Origin: Giardia muris | Lineage: Eukaryota > Fornicata > Diplomonadida > Hexamitidae | DNA length: 64,000 nt | Direction: 5' to 3' | Assembly: GCA_006247105.1 (NCBI GenBank) | Contig: CM016929.1 | Location: 372,001 to 436,000, forward strand | Shown here: positions 18,301-26,633 of the stretch, in pieces | Position numbering within the stretch: the first letter of the stretch is position 1 | Layout: every line of letters starts with the position of its first letter | The notes under the pieces: generated by a model | Database searches by the model: none | Seen by the model: only the letters and a program-made list of their open reading frames with translations | What the model was told of the DNA's origin: nothing | Made by a program: the position numbers and the translations under genes

Positions 18301-19206
18301 ATGACCCTTCTGAAGAAGGGGAAGCCGATGGCGTACAGTCTGGACACCGACTACGCCGCCAAGAGCTACGAGGCGTTCAAGCGGAGGCTCTTCTCGAGGC
18401 ACCAACTGCAGGCCCTTTTCAAGAGGGCGCTCAAGCACAGGGTTATTTTTCTGCAGCCGTGGGCGCATAGCCGCGTTCCGGCCGTGGGGATGGCTGAGGA
18501 GCGTTTGAGGCGCGAGATGCTCGAGGGAGCGCTAAGCCGCGATGCTGCGGTCAAACACTTCTATTGCTGGCAACTACAGTCCTTGCGGACCTCCTTCTTC
18601 TTTGGGAGGCGTTTCATTGAGAAGAAGACGCGTGCGTTGAGATCGTACGACGCGTTTGGCTCGCAACTTCCGAGGGAGTATTGGGGAGTCGCAACGGCTG
18701 CTGTTAACAGCATGAACGTGGAACTGAGGACATGCCCACGCGTGAGTATGGGTGCACGACGCCTCTGTTCATTGGGGGAGGCGTGTGTGGTGCTGCGATC
18801 ACCGATACACGGTTATGGGCTCTTTGCGGCCCGCCATATCCCGCAGGGGATGCTCGTCATTGAGTACATCGGGGAGCTGATCAATTTGCAGCACGCGAAC
18901 AACCGGGAGGCGCGCCTGGAGGAGGATGGCTTCAGGTCGACATATATGTTCAGCCTGACGGACGAGGGCGACCGCATCGTGGATTCCACGTTCATGGGGA
19001 ACGGGGCACGCTTCGCGAACCACAGCTGCCTTCCAAACTGCGAGGTGGACCTGATCGACGGGAGGTTGTACTTGCGTGCGCTGGAGGATATCCTGCCGGG
19101 AGAGGAACTTTGCTACAACTACCATCTGAAGCACATCCCGGGGACCGAGCGACTGCGTTGCTACTGTGGCGCACCGGGATGCTATACCTTCATGGATATG
19201 GGTTAG
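18301..19206 (+). CDS. SET-domain histone lysine methyltransferase (SET1/MLL-like)
   Basis: This 301-aa protein has a C-terminal SET domain (about 163-285): the entry strand SPIHGYGLFA, the cofactor-site motif ANHSCLPNC (near 240), the catalytic ELCYNYH, and a post-SET zinc cluster RCYCGAPGC. The order and sequence best fit the SET1/Trithorax class that methylates histone H3 Lys4. Family members are usually much longer, and the WIN and RRM parts of SET1 are absent. The N-terminal 160 residues are basic and unrecognised. The frame stays open upstream to the DnaJ stop but without an ATG, so I chose the first ATG at 18301; the interval 18143-18300 would then be untranslated. Its stop codon shares bases with that of the convergent RecQ gene. 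Confidence 0.8.
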   Translation: MTLLKKGKPMAYSLDTDYAAKSYEAFKRRLFSRHQLQALFKRALKHRVIFLQPWAHSRVPAVGMAEERLRREMLEGALSRDAAVKHFYCWQLQSLRTSFFFGRRFIEKKTRALRSYDAFGSQLPREYWGVATAAVNSMNVELRTCPRVSMGARRLCSLGEACVVLRSPIHGYGLFAARHIPQGMLVIEYIGELINLQHANNREARLEEDGFRSTYMFSLTDEGDRIVDSTFMGNGARFANHSCLPNCEVDLIDGRLYLRALEDILPGEELCYNYHLKHIPGTERLRCYCGAPGCYTFMDMG

Positions 19207-21188
19207 AACTCGAGCGTGCCGAGGTCCGAAAGCTTCCTCCGCGCGTCGGAATTGCCTGTGGGGATGCGGATGTAGACGGCCCCGTCGCGAAAGGGTGAGA
19301 CGAGCTCCAAATGCTCGCTATATACTAGCTCCAGGAGGATGCGTAGGACCTGCTCCTTGGAGAGGCTGAAGGCGTCCTTCTTCCGCTTGGAGAAGTCTTT
19401 GGATAAACGTTTGACGAGTTCCGTGATGGTGAGCTTCCCAGCGGCCTGATCGAGGGTGAGGAGAAGGGCCTGGATGAACGGCTGTAGTGGGAGCGGGCTT
19501 TGCGTTCCAAGATGGTCTGGCCGATTACAGACGTCGCAATGGCCACAGGACACGCCCTCTAGTGGCAAATCCTGACTGAAGTAACGGAGAAGAGTGCGCC
19601 AACGGCAACTATCGTCACGGAGGAAGAAGAGAGCGACAGCGATGACGTCAAGAAGGGCACGCTGATCGCCGTCGTTAGTGACGATGCGGATGGTTTTCAA
19701 GAGGCTGGAAACACTGAAGAAGAGAACCGCGGAGGCTGATAAGCCATCACGACCACAGCGGCCGATCTTCTGAAGGAGATGCGTGATTGACGTCGAAGGG
19801 TCCAAATCGATGACAAGACGGACATCGGGCTTGTCAATTCCCATACCGAAGGCGATCGTCCCGCAGATGCACTTTGTGTGTCCTGTGAGCCAGCGACGAA
19901 AGATGGCCTCCAAGGCGGGCTTCCCACTGTAGTATGCCTCGGCAAAGCCGGTTCCGAAGAGCGTGCAGAGCTTCTGCGCCAGTGCTTCGTTGTCTTCGCG
20001 GCGACGGCAATAGACGATGCTCGTTTGACTTGAATGGGCTGAGATGGCCAAGTGAAGAGGTGAGTCGACTACATCCTGCAATTCCTTCAGCTTCGGGTCG
20101 AAGTTGACGCAATTCAGCTGTATGTTTGGACGGTAGGCGGAACACACGAAGAGTTGGTCCCGCCGAAGGGGTTCCTTCCCGAGGTCGAGCTGGAACCCGA
20201 AAAGATGCATCAACGAAAGGGAATCGCACGTTGTCAGGGTGGCAGTCAGAAGCAGCAGCGCCATCTGCCCCTCCGACATCAGCTCACGGAAGATTTGCGG
20301 TAGATCGGAGTATTCTGGTCTAAACCCGCACCACTCGAGCACCAGGTGCGCTTCATCGATGACAAGCAGCCCCAACGCCCCGGTCTGTGCCAAAAGCGTC
20401 AGCGAGGCCTGCAACGCCTTATCAATGGCCAAGCGCTCAGGGGTAACGAGAAGAACCAGTGGGCCTCTCTCGATGGACGCCACGTCACGCCCTTTGATGG
20501 TGTGGGCATTGTCGCCTCCGGTCCCAATCCCAGACCCGCAGGCCTTGATTGGGACTTTTCCAGACCACTTCTTCAGCTGGTCCTGCTGTAAGGCGATTGT
20601 CGGAACCACGACGAGGGTGACCCGCCTTGAGGCGAGTGTGGGGACCACGAAGAGGACGGATTTTCCGTGGCCGGTTGGCATGACCGTCAGGACCTTCCGA
20701 AGGCCATTCAAGGCGCAGAGGACCGCACGCTGTCCAAATCGGTAGTTTGCATATCCCAACGAGTGTAAGGCGTGCAAATAGTACGACTCCTCCTCAAAGA
20801 TCAAATCCTTCATGAAGGCCTCCTCGTCAAAGGGGGGATATAGCTCCGCCGCCGCCGAAGAGCCCCTTCCGTCGTAAATGGCTGCGTACGGGTTTGGAGG
20901 CTCCTTCGACGCAGCCTTCGTCGCTTTCCTCCCCCGTATTGGTCCCGGGTGTATCAACGTCGGCGTGGTCCTCGAGACCGTCGGGAGTGAGTCTCCCGAG
21001 TCCTCTGAGTCCTCCCCACTCACCGAGGCCTTCTGCTGCTCCCTTTCCTCTCTCTCCCCCTCCCCCCTCAGTATTCCATGCACGACCCGATCCGTGTGTG
21101 AACGGTCCAGGGGGTCTGCGAGGATCGTGAAGGGGGCCCAAAAGCCGTCGAGATGCGCCCGGAGCGAGGCGGGGAGGATCGGGTCCAT
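19203..21188 (-). CDS. RecQ-family ATP-dependent DNA helicase
   Basis: This 661-aa 3'-5' DNA helicase acts in homologous recombination and fork repair. A low-complexity N-terminus (about 1-125) precedes the core. Walker A reads PTGHGKS (171-177, usually PTGGGKS). Motif II is DEAH (278-281), followed by the RecQ-loop-like segment LEWCGFRPEYSDL. Motif III LLLTAT, the GTIAFGMGIDKPDVR segment and IGRCGRDG (motif VI) are all present. After the helicase a Cys cluster (DDSCRWRTLLRYF, CGHCDVC) gives the RecQ zinc-binding domain. A winged-helix-like tail ends the protein. An HRDC domain is not obvious. The assignment to RecQ is secure; the subfamily (BLM, RECQL1 or RECQL5) is not. Its ATG lies only 14 bp from that of the divergent KTI12-like gene. 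Confidence 0.9.
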   Translation of the reverse strand: MDPILPASLRAHLDGFWAPFTILADPLDRSHTDRVVHGILRGEGEREEREQQKASVSGEDSEDSGDSLPTVSRTTPTLIHPGPIRGRKATKAASKEPPNPYAAIYDGRGSSAAAELYPPFDEEAFMKDLIFEEESYYLHALHSLGYANYRFGQRAVLCALNGLRKVLTVMPTGHGKSVLFVVPTLASRRVTLVVVPTIALQQDQLKKWSGKVPIKACGSGIGTGGDNAHTIKGRDVASIERGPLVLLVTPERLAIDKALQASLTLLAQTGALGLLVIDEAHLVLEWCGFRPEYSDLPQIFRELMSEGQMALLLLTATLTTCDSLSLMHLFGFQLDLGKEPLRRDQLFVCSAYRPNIQLNCVNFDPKLKELQDVVDSPLHLAISAHSSQTSIVYCRRREDNEALAQKLCTLFGTGFAEAYYSGKPALEAIFRRWLTGHTKCICGTIAFGMGIDKPDVRLVIDLDPSTSITHLLQKIGRCGRDGLSASAVLFFSVSSLLKTIRIVTNDGDQRALLDVIAVALFFLRDDSCRWRTLLRYFSQDLPLEGVSCGHCDVCNRPDHLGTQSPLPLQPFIQALLLTLDQAAGKLTITELVKRLSKDFSKRKKDAFSLSKEQVLRILLELVYSEHLELVSPFRDGAVYIRIPTGNSDARRKLSDLGTLEF

Positions 21189-21202
21189 TCTCCGTGCTTA
21201 AA
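21189..21202. promoter_or_regulatory. 14-bp space between divergent RecQ and KTI12-like start codons
   Basis: Only 14 bp separate the two assigned ATGs, so at least one 5' untranslated region is nearly absent or promoter elements lie inside coding sequence. Alternatively RecQ starts at an internal Met (residue 126), which would enlarge the space to nearly 400 bp and cost no recognised domain. Confidence 0.35.
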
Positions 21203-22060
21203 ATGCCGTTAGTCCTACTCGTTGGACAGCCGTTACGGGACCGCCGAGATTGCGCCGGGGCTTTGCTGGAATTGGCGCGGTCGCGTGGCGTGGACGCTAT
21301 GGTGATCGACGACGCCCTTTTGGGCTGTCAACCCGCAGACGTCGTAGACGCCATCGGGACTCTTCGTACCCGTTTACGTCAGACCGTAGTCCAGTACCTT
21401 TCACCCTCGCGTCTGGTCATCGTAGACCACACGAACCACACGAAGAGCTTCCGTTATGAGCTCCATTGCGTCGCCAAGGAGAAGAGGACCTCCAATTGCA
21501 CCGTCACTTGTACTCTTGGTCCCCCGCTCACCCCAGAACGCTACCTGGAGCTGGGATTGCCCGGGCTAAGCTACGAGAAGTACGTGGACGTCTGCCTTCG
21601 TTTCGAGCCACTCCTGGCAGGGGTCAAGGCGGACCAGCCGAGCTTCGGACCGGACCAGTTGGAGGCCGTCCTGGATTACGCGTACGGGGGAAAGCGGGCA
21701 CAGACGCAAGGGATACAAAAGGCTTCCTCGTCCTCCCCAGGCCCGATGACTGAGGTATCGAGGACGGTTCCCTCCAGCCTCAGAGCCGATCCCAGCGCGC
21801 TCACCCTGAGCGTCATCGAGACGATCTTCGCCATCCAAGCGGCGTCCGCGCTCTCGGACGCGTCTCTCCAAGTCCGCGAGGGGCTGCGCCTCAGTTTACC
21901 TCACCGTTCGATCTCCATGGGGGAGCTGCACAGGCTACGCCACGACTTCCTCCGGTCGAGGGGGGGAAAAGGAGAAGGAGAGGACGTCGGAGCCGCCTTC
22001 TGCGAGCACCTCGAGGCCGCCCTCCACCTCACCTGCCAAGGACGATGTCGTCGATCTTGA
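21203..22060 (+). CDS. KTI12: KTI12-like protein with degenerate P-loop
   Basis: This 285-aa protein matches the KTI12/PSTK family by its N-terminus MPLVLLVGQP, the segment VIVDHTNHTKSFRYELHCVA (substrate and helper region), the ECLR-like LPGLSYEKYVDVCLRFE, and the C-terminal helical RNA-binding-type domain (LSVIETIFAIQAA, ELHRLRHDFL). KTI12 assists Elongator in wobble-uridine modification of tRNA. The usual GQPCSGKS-type Walker A is replaced here by GQPLRDRRDCA, so the nucleotide-binding Lys and Ser/Thr are missing. The frame continues without disturbance, so this is not an obvious frameshift. The ATG at 21203 follows AAA; an upstream in-frame GTG was rejected. The 3' end overlaps the CCT4 gene by 32 bp. 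Confidence 0.75.
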   Translation: MPLVLLVGQPLRDRRDCAGALLELARSRGVDAMVIDDALLGCQPADVVDAIGTLRTRLRQTVVQYLSPSRLVIVDHTNHTKSFRYELHCVAKEKRTSNCTVTCTLGPPLTPERYLELGLPGLSYEKYVDVCLRFEPLLAGVKADQPSFGPDQLEAVLDYAYGGKRAQTQGIQKASSSSPGPMTEVSRTVPSSLRADPSALTLSVIETIFAIQAASALSDASLQVREGLRLSLPHRSISMGELHRLRHDFLRSRGGKGEGEDVGAAFCEHLEAALHLTCQGRCRRS

Positions 22061-23585
22061 GGAGCATCCGGGCCGTCTCCGTCGCGAGGGCGAGCGCGCT
22101 GAGAGGGACGAGGGCGGGCTGGATGACGCCCGCCTCGAACATCTCGCGGACGCAGACGCCGCCTCCGACGCCCCCGACGACGTCCAAGCCGTCGGTCACG
22201 CAGCCCGCCGCGTGGCGACGACGCAGCTCGGTCAGAGTCTCGATCGGGGGGAGGCCGGCGTTCTCTGCCAGGGTCAAAGGGACGAGCTCGAGGGCGTCGG
22301 CGAAGGCGCGCATCGCATATTGGGCGGCCCCGGGCTGCTGGGCGCTCCGTTCGTAGAGGCGGCGAGCCACCTCGACCTCGACGGCCGCGCCACCTGGGAC
22401 AATGAAGCTCTTCCGGACCAGACAGCGGACGGCACAGAGGCCGTCGTGGATGGAGCGCGCGGCCTCTTCGAGTAGCAGCTGGTTCGCCCCGCGGCAGACG
22501 AGGGTGCGCGTCCCGGTCTCCTTGTCCGGGAGGGCCGCGACGTATGTGATCCCGTCGACGACCCGAAGCTCGTCCATCTCACCCAGGGCGTCGCGAGTGA
22601 ACTCGTCAATCGAGGCGACGGGCGTGGCCCCCGAGGCCGCCGAGATGAACTCGACCTCGTCGCGCTCGATGTCGTCGATGACGGCGATCTTCAGCTTCCG
22701 CAGAAAGTGACGCGCCAGCTCCGAGACCGCCTCCCGCATGATGCTCTTCTGGACGAGGAGGAGGTTACAGCCCGTCTTCTCAATGCGCTTGCAGAGCTTC
22801 AGGGTGAGTCTACGCTCCTGCTCGAGAAGACGCGTGATCGCGGCGTCGTCGGAGACGACGAGGTTCGACTCCATGTCCGTCTTTGGGGGCGACAGACAGA
22901 AGCGAATCAGCCCGACCTTGACTCCTTTGATGTACGTGGAGCCCTCCAAGGGGCGACGGGAGAAGGCGAGGCCGTGATGAAGCAGGCTCTCGCTGACGGG
23001 CGCCCCCACCTTCTTCGTCACGTGGATCCGACGTAGGTCGACGTCATGGCCCTCCCGGACCCTGAGGACCGCCTCGACGATGAGGGGCGCCAGGGTCCCA
23101 GAATACGCGGAAATCATCTTCGAGGAGAGCGTGGTGCAGCAGATCCTCTGAAGCTCCTCGACGTCCTCAAGAGAGACCGGGCGCGCGATGTCCATGACGA
23201 CCTTGAGTGCCTCGTCACAGGCCTGCTGGTACGCCTCAGAGACGACCGTCGGGTGCAACCCGAGCTTGAAAAGCTCCAAACAATTCGTCAGAAGAGCGCC
23301 CGCTAGGACGACGACGCTCGTCGTCCCGTCACCCGCCTCGACGTCCTGCGCCTGCGAAAGCTCGATCAGCATACGCGCCGCGGGGTGACGCGCCTCGAGC
23401 TGCCGCATGATCGTCGCCCCGTCGTTCGTGACGAGCGAGGCCCCCTTCGGGGTGACGACGAGCTTGTCGAGCCCGCGCGGGCCCAGGGACGTGCGGACGA
23501 GCCCGAGGACGCCCCGGGCCGCCAGGATGTTCGACGTGCGGACGTCCGCCCGCTTCTCCCCGCCCTCGTCGTGCGGCGCTGACAT
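22029..23585 (-). CDS. CCT4: CCT/TRiC chaperonin subunit delta (CCT4)
   Basis: This 518-aa subunit belongs to the eight-member cytosolic chaperonin that folds actin and tubulin. The ATP-binding motifs of group II chaperonins are visible: RTSLGPRGLDK (31-41), TNDGATI (53-59) and AGDGTTS (84-90). The segments LSPPKTDMESNLVVSD, KTGCNLLLVQKSIMREAVS and RSIHDGLCAVRCLV fit the delta subunit specifically. LKIDD near the end is the usual chaperonin C-terminal signature. Length is typical. The ATG at 23585 follows an A-rich tract; a longer frame would need a non-ATG start. The start lies 41 bp from the divergent SWIM gene, and the 3' end overlaps KTI12. Confidence 0.95.
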   Translation of the reverse strand: MSAPHDEGGEKRADVRTSNILAARGVLGLVRTSLGPRGLDKLVVTPKGASLVTNDGATIMRQLEARHPAARMLIELSQAQDVEAGDGTTSVVVLAGALLTNCLELFKLGLHPTVVSEAYQQACDEALKVVMDIARPVSLEDVEELQRICCTTLSSKMISAYSGTLAPLIVEAVLRVREGHDVDLRRIHVTKKVGAPVSESLLHHGLAFSRRPLEGSTYIKGVKVGLIRFCLSPPKTDMESNLVVSDDAAITRLLEQERRLTLKLCKRIEKTGCNLLLVQKSIMREAVSELARHFLRKLKIAVIDDIERDEVEFISAASGATPVASIDEFTRDALGEMDELRVVDGITYVAALPDKETGTRTLVCRGANQLLLEEAARSIHDGLCAVRCLVRKSFIVPGGAAVEVEVARRLYERSAQQPGAAQYAMRAFADALELVPLTLAENAGLPPIETLTELRRRHAAGCVTDGLDVVGGVGGGVCVREMFEAGVIQPALVPLSALALATETARMLLKIDDIVLGR

Positions 23586-23626
23586 TTTCTTTCTCAATCG
23601 AATAGCAAACAGCCCTTTTCGACCCG
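23586..23626. promoter_or_regulatory. Divergent spacer CCT4 / SWS1-like
   Basis: A 41-bp A/T-rich spacer sits in very G+C-rich surroundings between two divergent ATGs. It is a probable bidirectional promoter core. Confidence 0.4.
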
Positions 23627-24022
23627 ATGGAGGCTCTCGAGCGCCTACTGCTCCAGCGCGTCAGGAGCGCCCACGCACTCACCGCTGACGCCGTCGCCGA
23701 CCTTCGCTGCTTCTACGGCCCCGAGCTCGAGCTCGCGATGGCGACCCTTGACAGACCGAACCTCGTTGGGCGTTACGTCCCGGATCCGACCCTCCACGGG
23801 ATGCCCTTCTACGTCGTCAAGGACCTCGAGACCGGGGCGCGGAACCTCGTCATCGTTCAAGCGCGCTTTTGTGGCTGCGAGAAGCATGAGGCCTGTGGGA
23901 CTTGTAGACACCTGCTCGCCGTATACCTCATCGAGGCCTTGGAGCTCCCCGTCCAGGAGGCGAACGATCACCTGACGTGGGAGGGCGTCTTGATGGAGCT
24001 TCTCGAGAAGTTGTGCGCATGA
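23627..24022 (+). CDS. SWIM zinc-finger protein, SWS1/ZSWIM7-like
   Basis: This small 131-aa protein has one SWIM zinc finger: C82-x-C84, then C93-x-H95, followed at once by LLAVYLIEAL. That layout and the total size fit SWS1/ZSWIM7, the Shu-complex subunit that works with Rad51 paralogues to promote Rad51 filaments in homologous recombination. The segment before the finger (RNLVIVQARF) occupies the strand expected in the family. No other domain is present. A RecQ gene lies nearby, but no functional link is implied by position alone. Another SWIM protein of similar size cannot be excluded. Confidence 0.75.
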   Translation: MEALERLLLQRVRSAHALTADAVADLRCFYGPELELAMATLDRPNLVGRYVPDPTLHGMPFYVVKDLETGARNLVIVQARFCGCEKHEACGTCRHLLAVYLIEALELPVQEANDHLTWEGVLMELLEKLCA

Positions 24023-24050
24023 GGTGTGAGGCGTGGGAAGACGTCATCCC

Positions 24051-26504
24051 TCATCTGAAAGAGCCCGTGACGAGCGCGAGAACCGTGACGATCCCGACGG
24101 TGATGAGAGAGGCGAAGAGACGCGGGTTGTGAAGGAATCCGGAACCAGTGTCATCGTCGGTTCCATCGTCATTATCATCACCTCCACCGTTTCCTCCCTC
24201 TCCGCCCTCACCCACGTACTCAAAGGCCAACGGATTGGACAGGAGGACGTCGGAACGGAAGGGGATGGCGTCGAAGGCGTCAAAGTCCGCGGGGCAGAGA
24301 TACAGGACGCCGTCTGCTTTGAAAGAGGCGGTTCCGGACTCGGGAAGGGTGATGGGCTGCTCGATGTGGAACTGCCTGTTGTTCATGCGTGGCCCAGTGC
24401 AATTCAGGCTGAAATTCTGTGTGAGGGTGAAAGGTGAGCCGGAAGAAGTGAGAAGGACAAGCTTGTAGGGCTCTGTGATTGCGAGGGAGCCGCAGGTGTA
24501 CGGGAGACTGATCTCGTTACCTTTGAAAGCGTCGGGCCAATGGACGATGAAAGGATGAGTGACTCCGAAGACCTCGAGACTGACGTCCTCGACGTAGATG
24601 CTGCTCTCGTAGTCCACGTTCATGAGGTTGATCCTCCAGGAGCCGAGGGCGTTCTCCCCGTAGTAGGCGTAGCTGTAAAAGAGGAGGTTCGATATGTTCT
24701 CCGTCGTGATGCTCCCGTTCCGGATCAAAGGCGCGACGGTCCCTTGCGGCGACAGGACCATCACGCTCAGGTCCTTGAACGTGCGTGTGTTCGCCGTCCT
24801 GATGCGAACGGCGACCTTCTCGATCCTTTTGGGAGTCGTCATGTTCAACAGGGCCGTGACAGTCCCCTTTCCGGGCACGTACCTCTCGACGGCCGTTTTG
24901 ACGCCTGTAAAGGCCTGGGGGATTCCCGTGCAGCCCATGGTGGTTTCAGCCGATGTCCCAGCGGCGTTGCGGGAGTCCCAGGAGCCGCGGGTCATGTAAT
25001 CCCTCGTCGTGTTGTAGACGCCGCGCAGGCCCTTGACAAGGGCGATCGAGGCGTTGGCGTCAGGGACGCCGAAGCCGTACACGTTCGAATAGTGGAAGCC
25101 ACGAGCGTTCAGCACCCAGTCGGAGACGGTCCCGATGAACTCCTTCTTGCCCAGGCGGGTGTGGCGAGACGTTCTAGCGACCACGTTGAGCAGGTCCGAG
25201 AAGGTCATCTGGAATCCGATGCTGGCGAAGGCGTCTGCGACCAGGGCGATGTAGCCCGCCCCGGTGGCGAGACCCGTCCCTTCTCCGAAGGCCTCGACGA
25301 GGGCGTCGTTGACCGTCGTCGTGAGGAGCGCCTTCGCCTCCTCTCCAGTAGCAGCGCTCCTCCCCCCGACACGGCCGCGAGGTATCGTGAGCCTCCCGGA
25401 GGGGGCGCTGAAGAGGATGTTCGGCCCGACGACCTGGTCCCGCGGCGAGGCGATGGCCTCCTGGCTCGTCAGTGCCTGGATGAAGACGGCGGTGCTCGAG
25501 TTCGCGAAGTTGAAGAGGGTAACGTCGTAGGCCCCGGGGCCGGGCCCGAAGACGAGGATGAAGTCGCCGTCGCAGCCCGAGCCGTTGGAACCGTTTGCGT
25601 CCGTCAGGGGGGCCGCCAGCATCTTGATGAGGAGGGGGGCGAAACCGTTGGGCTCGTTGGGGTCGTAACTGGAGCCTCGGAGGTACGCCGGGAACGGCAG
25701 ATCGAACATGACGGCGAGAACGTTCTTGTGGAGCCCTGGGAGGGTGCGGTACTGGAAGCCCTCGACGAGATCCACGAGCGTTACCCAGTAGTCCGGAATT
25801 CCGTTGTCCGGGACGTCTCCGGACGAGAGGAGGGCCGGACGGAACTTCGGACTGAAAACGGTACGAGCGGCGATCGTGGTCCCACGGGCGACCCCTGCAA
25901 TCGTGACGGTCGGAAACAGCGGCGCCGCGGTGGTGGCGGCGGAGGCGGCGATCGCGTTGAAGGAGGCTCCGAACGGCTCCTCGTGGCAGACCGCAGCGCC
26001 CTCCGCAAGCGTATTGAGCGACAGTGTGTCGGAGATGCTGACGTGCGTGTTCGACGCCGCGCACCCGCTGCCGAGGACGCCGAGCTTAACGCGTCGCCCG
26101 ACGATGTCCGGGTGGAGCGGCGTCCCGTCAGCCCCCGCGACGACGTTCAGCGCTGCGAGCTGCCACGCGGCATCTTTCGCGCTCGCCGCACTTGTCACTG
26201 TCGCCTCCGCCAGTTGAAAGGTACGGCGGGCGGCGAAGAACGTGTTGAGGTAGACGGCTTCGACGGCCGCCTGACCACGGAGGTGCGCCAGGTGCTCCGC
26301 CCGTAACCGCTCGGCGTCGTCCGGACTTTCCAGGAGTGCGTCCTCGATCTCGCGATAACAGTCGAAGACGAAGGCGCCGGCGACGCCGAGGTCGACGACG
26401 TCGGCCGGGTGGAGAGACGTTGCCCCGAGCTCGTAGCCGGGGCGAAGGACGAGAAGGCATAGCTCTGCCTGGGCGCGGAGGAGGCCGAGGAGGACGAGGA
26501 GCAT
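24051..26504 (-). CDS. Kexin/furin-like membrane protein with inactive subtilisin domain (pseudo-proprotein convertase)
   Basis: This 817-aa type I membrane protein has a signal peptide (about 1-15), a subtilisin-like domain (about 115-490), a P domain (about 545-648, KRIEKVAVRIRTANTRTFKD through LGSWRINLMNV), a Gly/Asp-rich stretch and a transmembrane helix near the C-terminus. The kexin framework is recognisable (YGFGVPDANASI, VKLGVLGSG). The catalytic Asp position (DDG) reads GSG, the His motif HGTRCAGE reads FGASFNAI, the oxyanion Asn segment reads FGPGPG, and the Ser motif GTSAAAP reads GTGLATG. I therefore expect no peptidase activity. The start at 26504 begins the signal peptide; the frame is open further upstream but would invade the divergent kinase gene. 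Possible roles are in Golgi cargo binding or regulation of an active convertase. Confidence 0.8.
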   Translation of the reverse strand: MLLVLLGLLRAQAELCLLVLRPGYELGATSLHPADVVDLGVAGAFVFDCYREIEDALLESPDDAERLRAEHLAHLRGQAAVEAVYLNTFFAARRTFQLAEATVTSAASAKDAAWQLAALNVVAGADGTPLHPDIVGRRVKLGVLGSGCAASNTHVSISDTLSLNTLAEGAAVCHEEPFGASFNAIAASAATTAAPLFPTVTIAGVARGTTIAARTVFSPKFRPALLSSGDVPDNGIPDYWVTLVDLVEGFQYRTLPGLHKNVLAVMFDLPFPAYLRGSSYDPNEPNGFAPLLIKMLAAPLTDANGSNGSGCDGDFILVFGPGPGAYDVTLFNFANSSTAVFIQALTSQEAIASPRDQVVGPNILFSAPSGRLTIPRGRVGGRSAATGEEAKALLTTTVNDALVEAFGEGTGLATGAGYIALVADAFASIGFQMTFSDLLNVVARTSRHTRLGKKEFIGTVSDWVLNARGFHYSNVYGFGVPDANASIALVKGLRGVYNTTRDYMTRGSWDSRNAAGTSAETTMGCTGIPQAFTGVKTAVERYVPGKGTVTALLNMTTPKRIEKVAVRIRTANTRTFKDLSVMVLSPQGTVAPLIRNGSITTENISNLLFYSYAYYGENALGSWRINLMNVDYESSIYVEDVSLEVFGVTHPFIVHWPDAFKGNEISLPYTCGSLAITEPYKLVLLTSSGSPFTLTQNFSLNCTGPRMNNRQFHIEQPITLPESGTASFKADGVLYLCPADFDAFDAIPFRSDVLLSNPLAFEYVGEGGEGGNGGGDDNDDGTDDDTGSGFLHNPRLFASLITVGIVTVLALVTGSFR

Positions 26505-26633
26505 TTCTTCTCCGACGTCCGCAGTCGTAGACTGTTGAGTGGGAGCCTTGAAAGGCTCAAAAGAGGCCCAGAGGGGCCAAAAAGGGGCGACGGGCGAAAA
26601 TCCAGAAATCCGAGGTGACCGAGGCAAAAAACG
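26505..26633. promoter_or_regulatory. Divergent spacer kexin-like / AGC kinase
   Basis: These 129 bp lie between divergent start codons. They include A-rich tracts (AAAAAGGGGC, GCAAAAAACG) close to the kinase ATG. There is no classical core-promoter element. Confidence 0.35.

Noticed and set aside
24540..26306. Long plus-strand open frame (588 codons) opposite the kexin-like gene
   Set aside because: Its translation is Arg/Asp/Gly/Val-rich with no domain, as expected for the antisense of high-G+C coding DNA. The minus-strand protein has clear domains.
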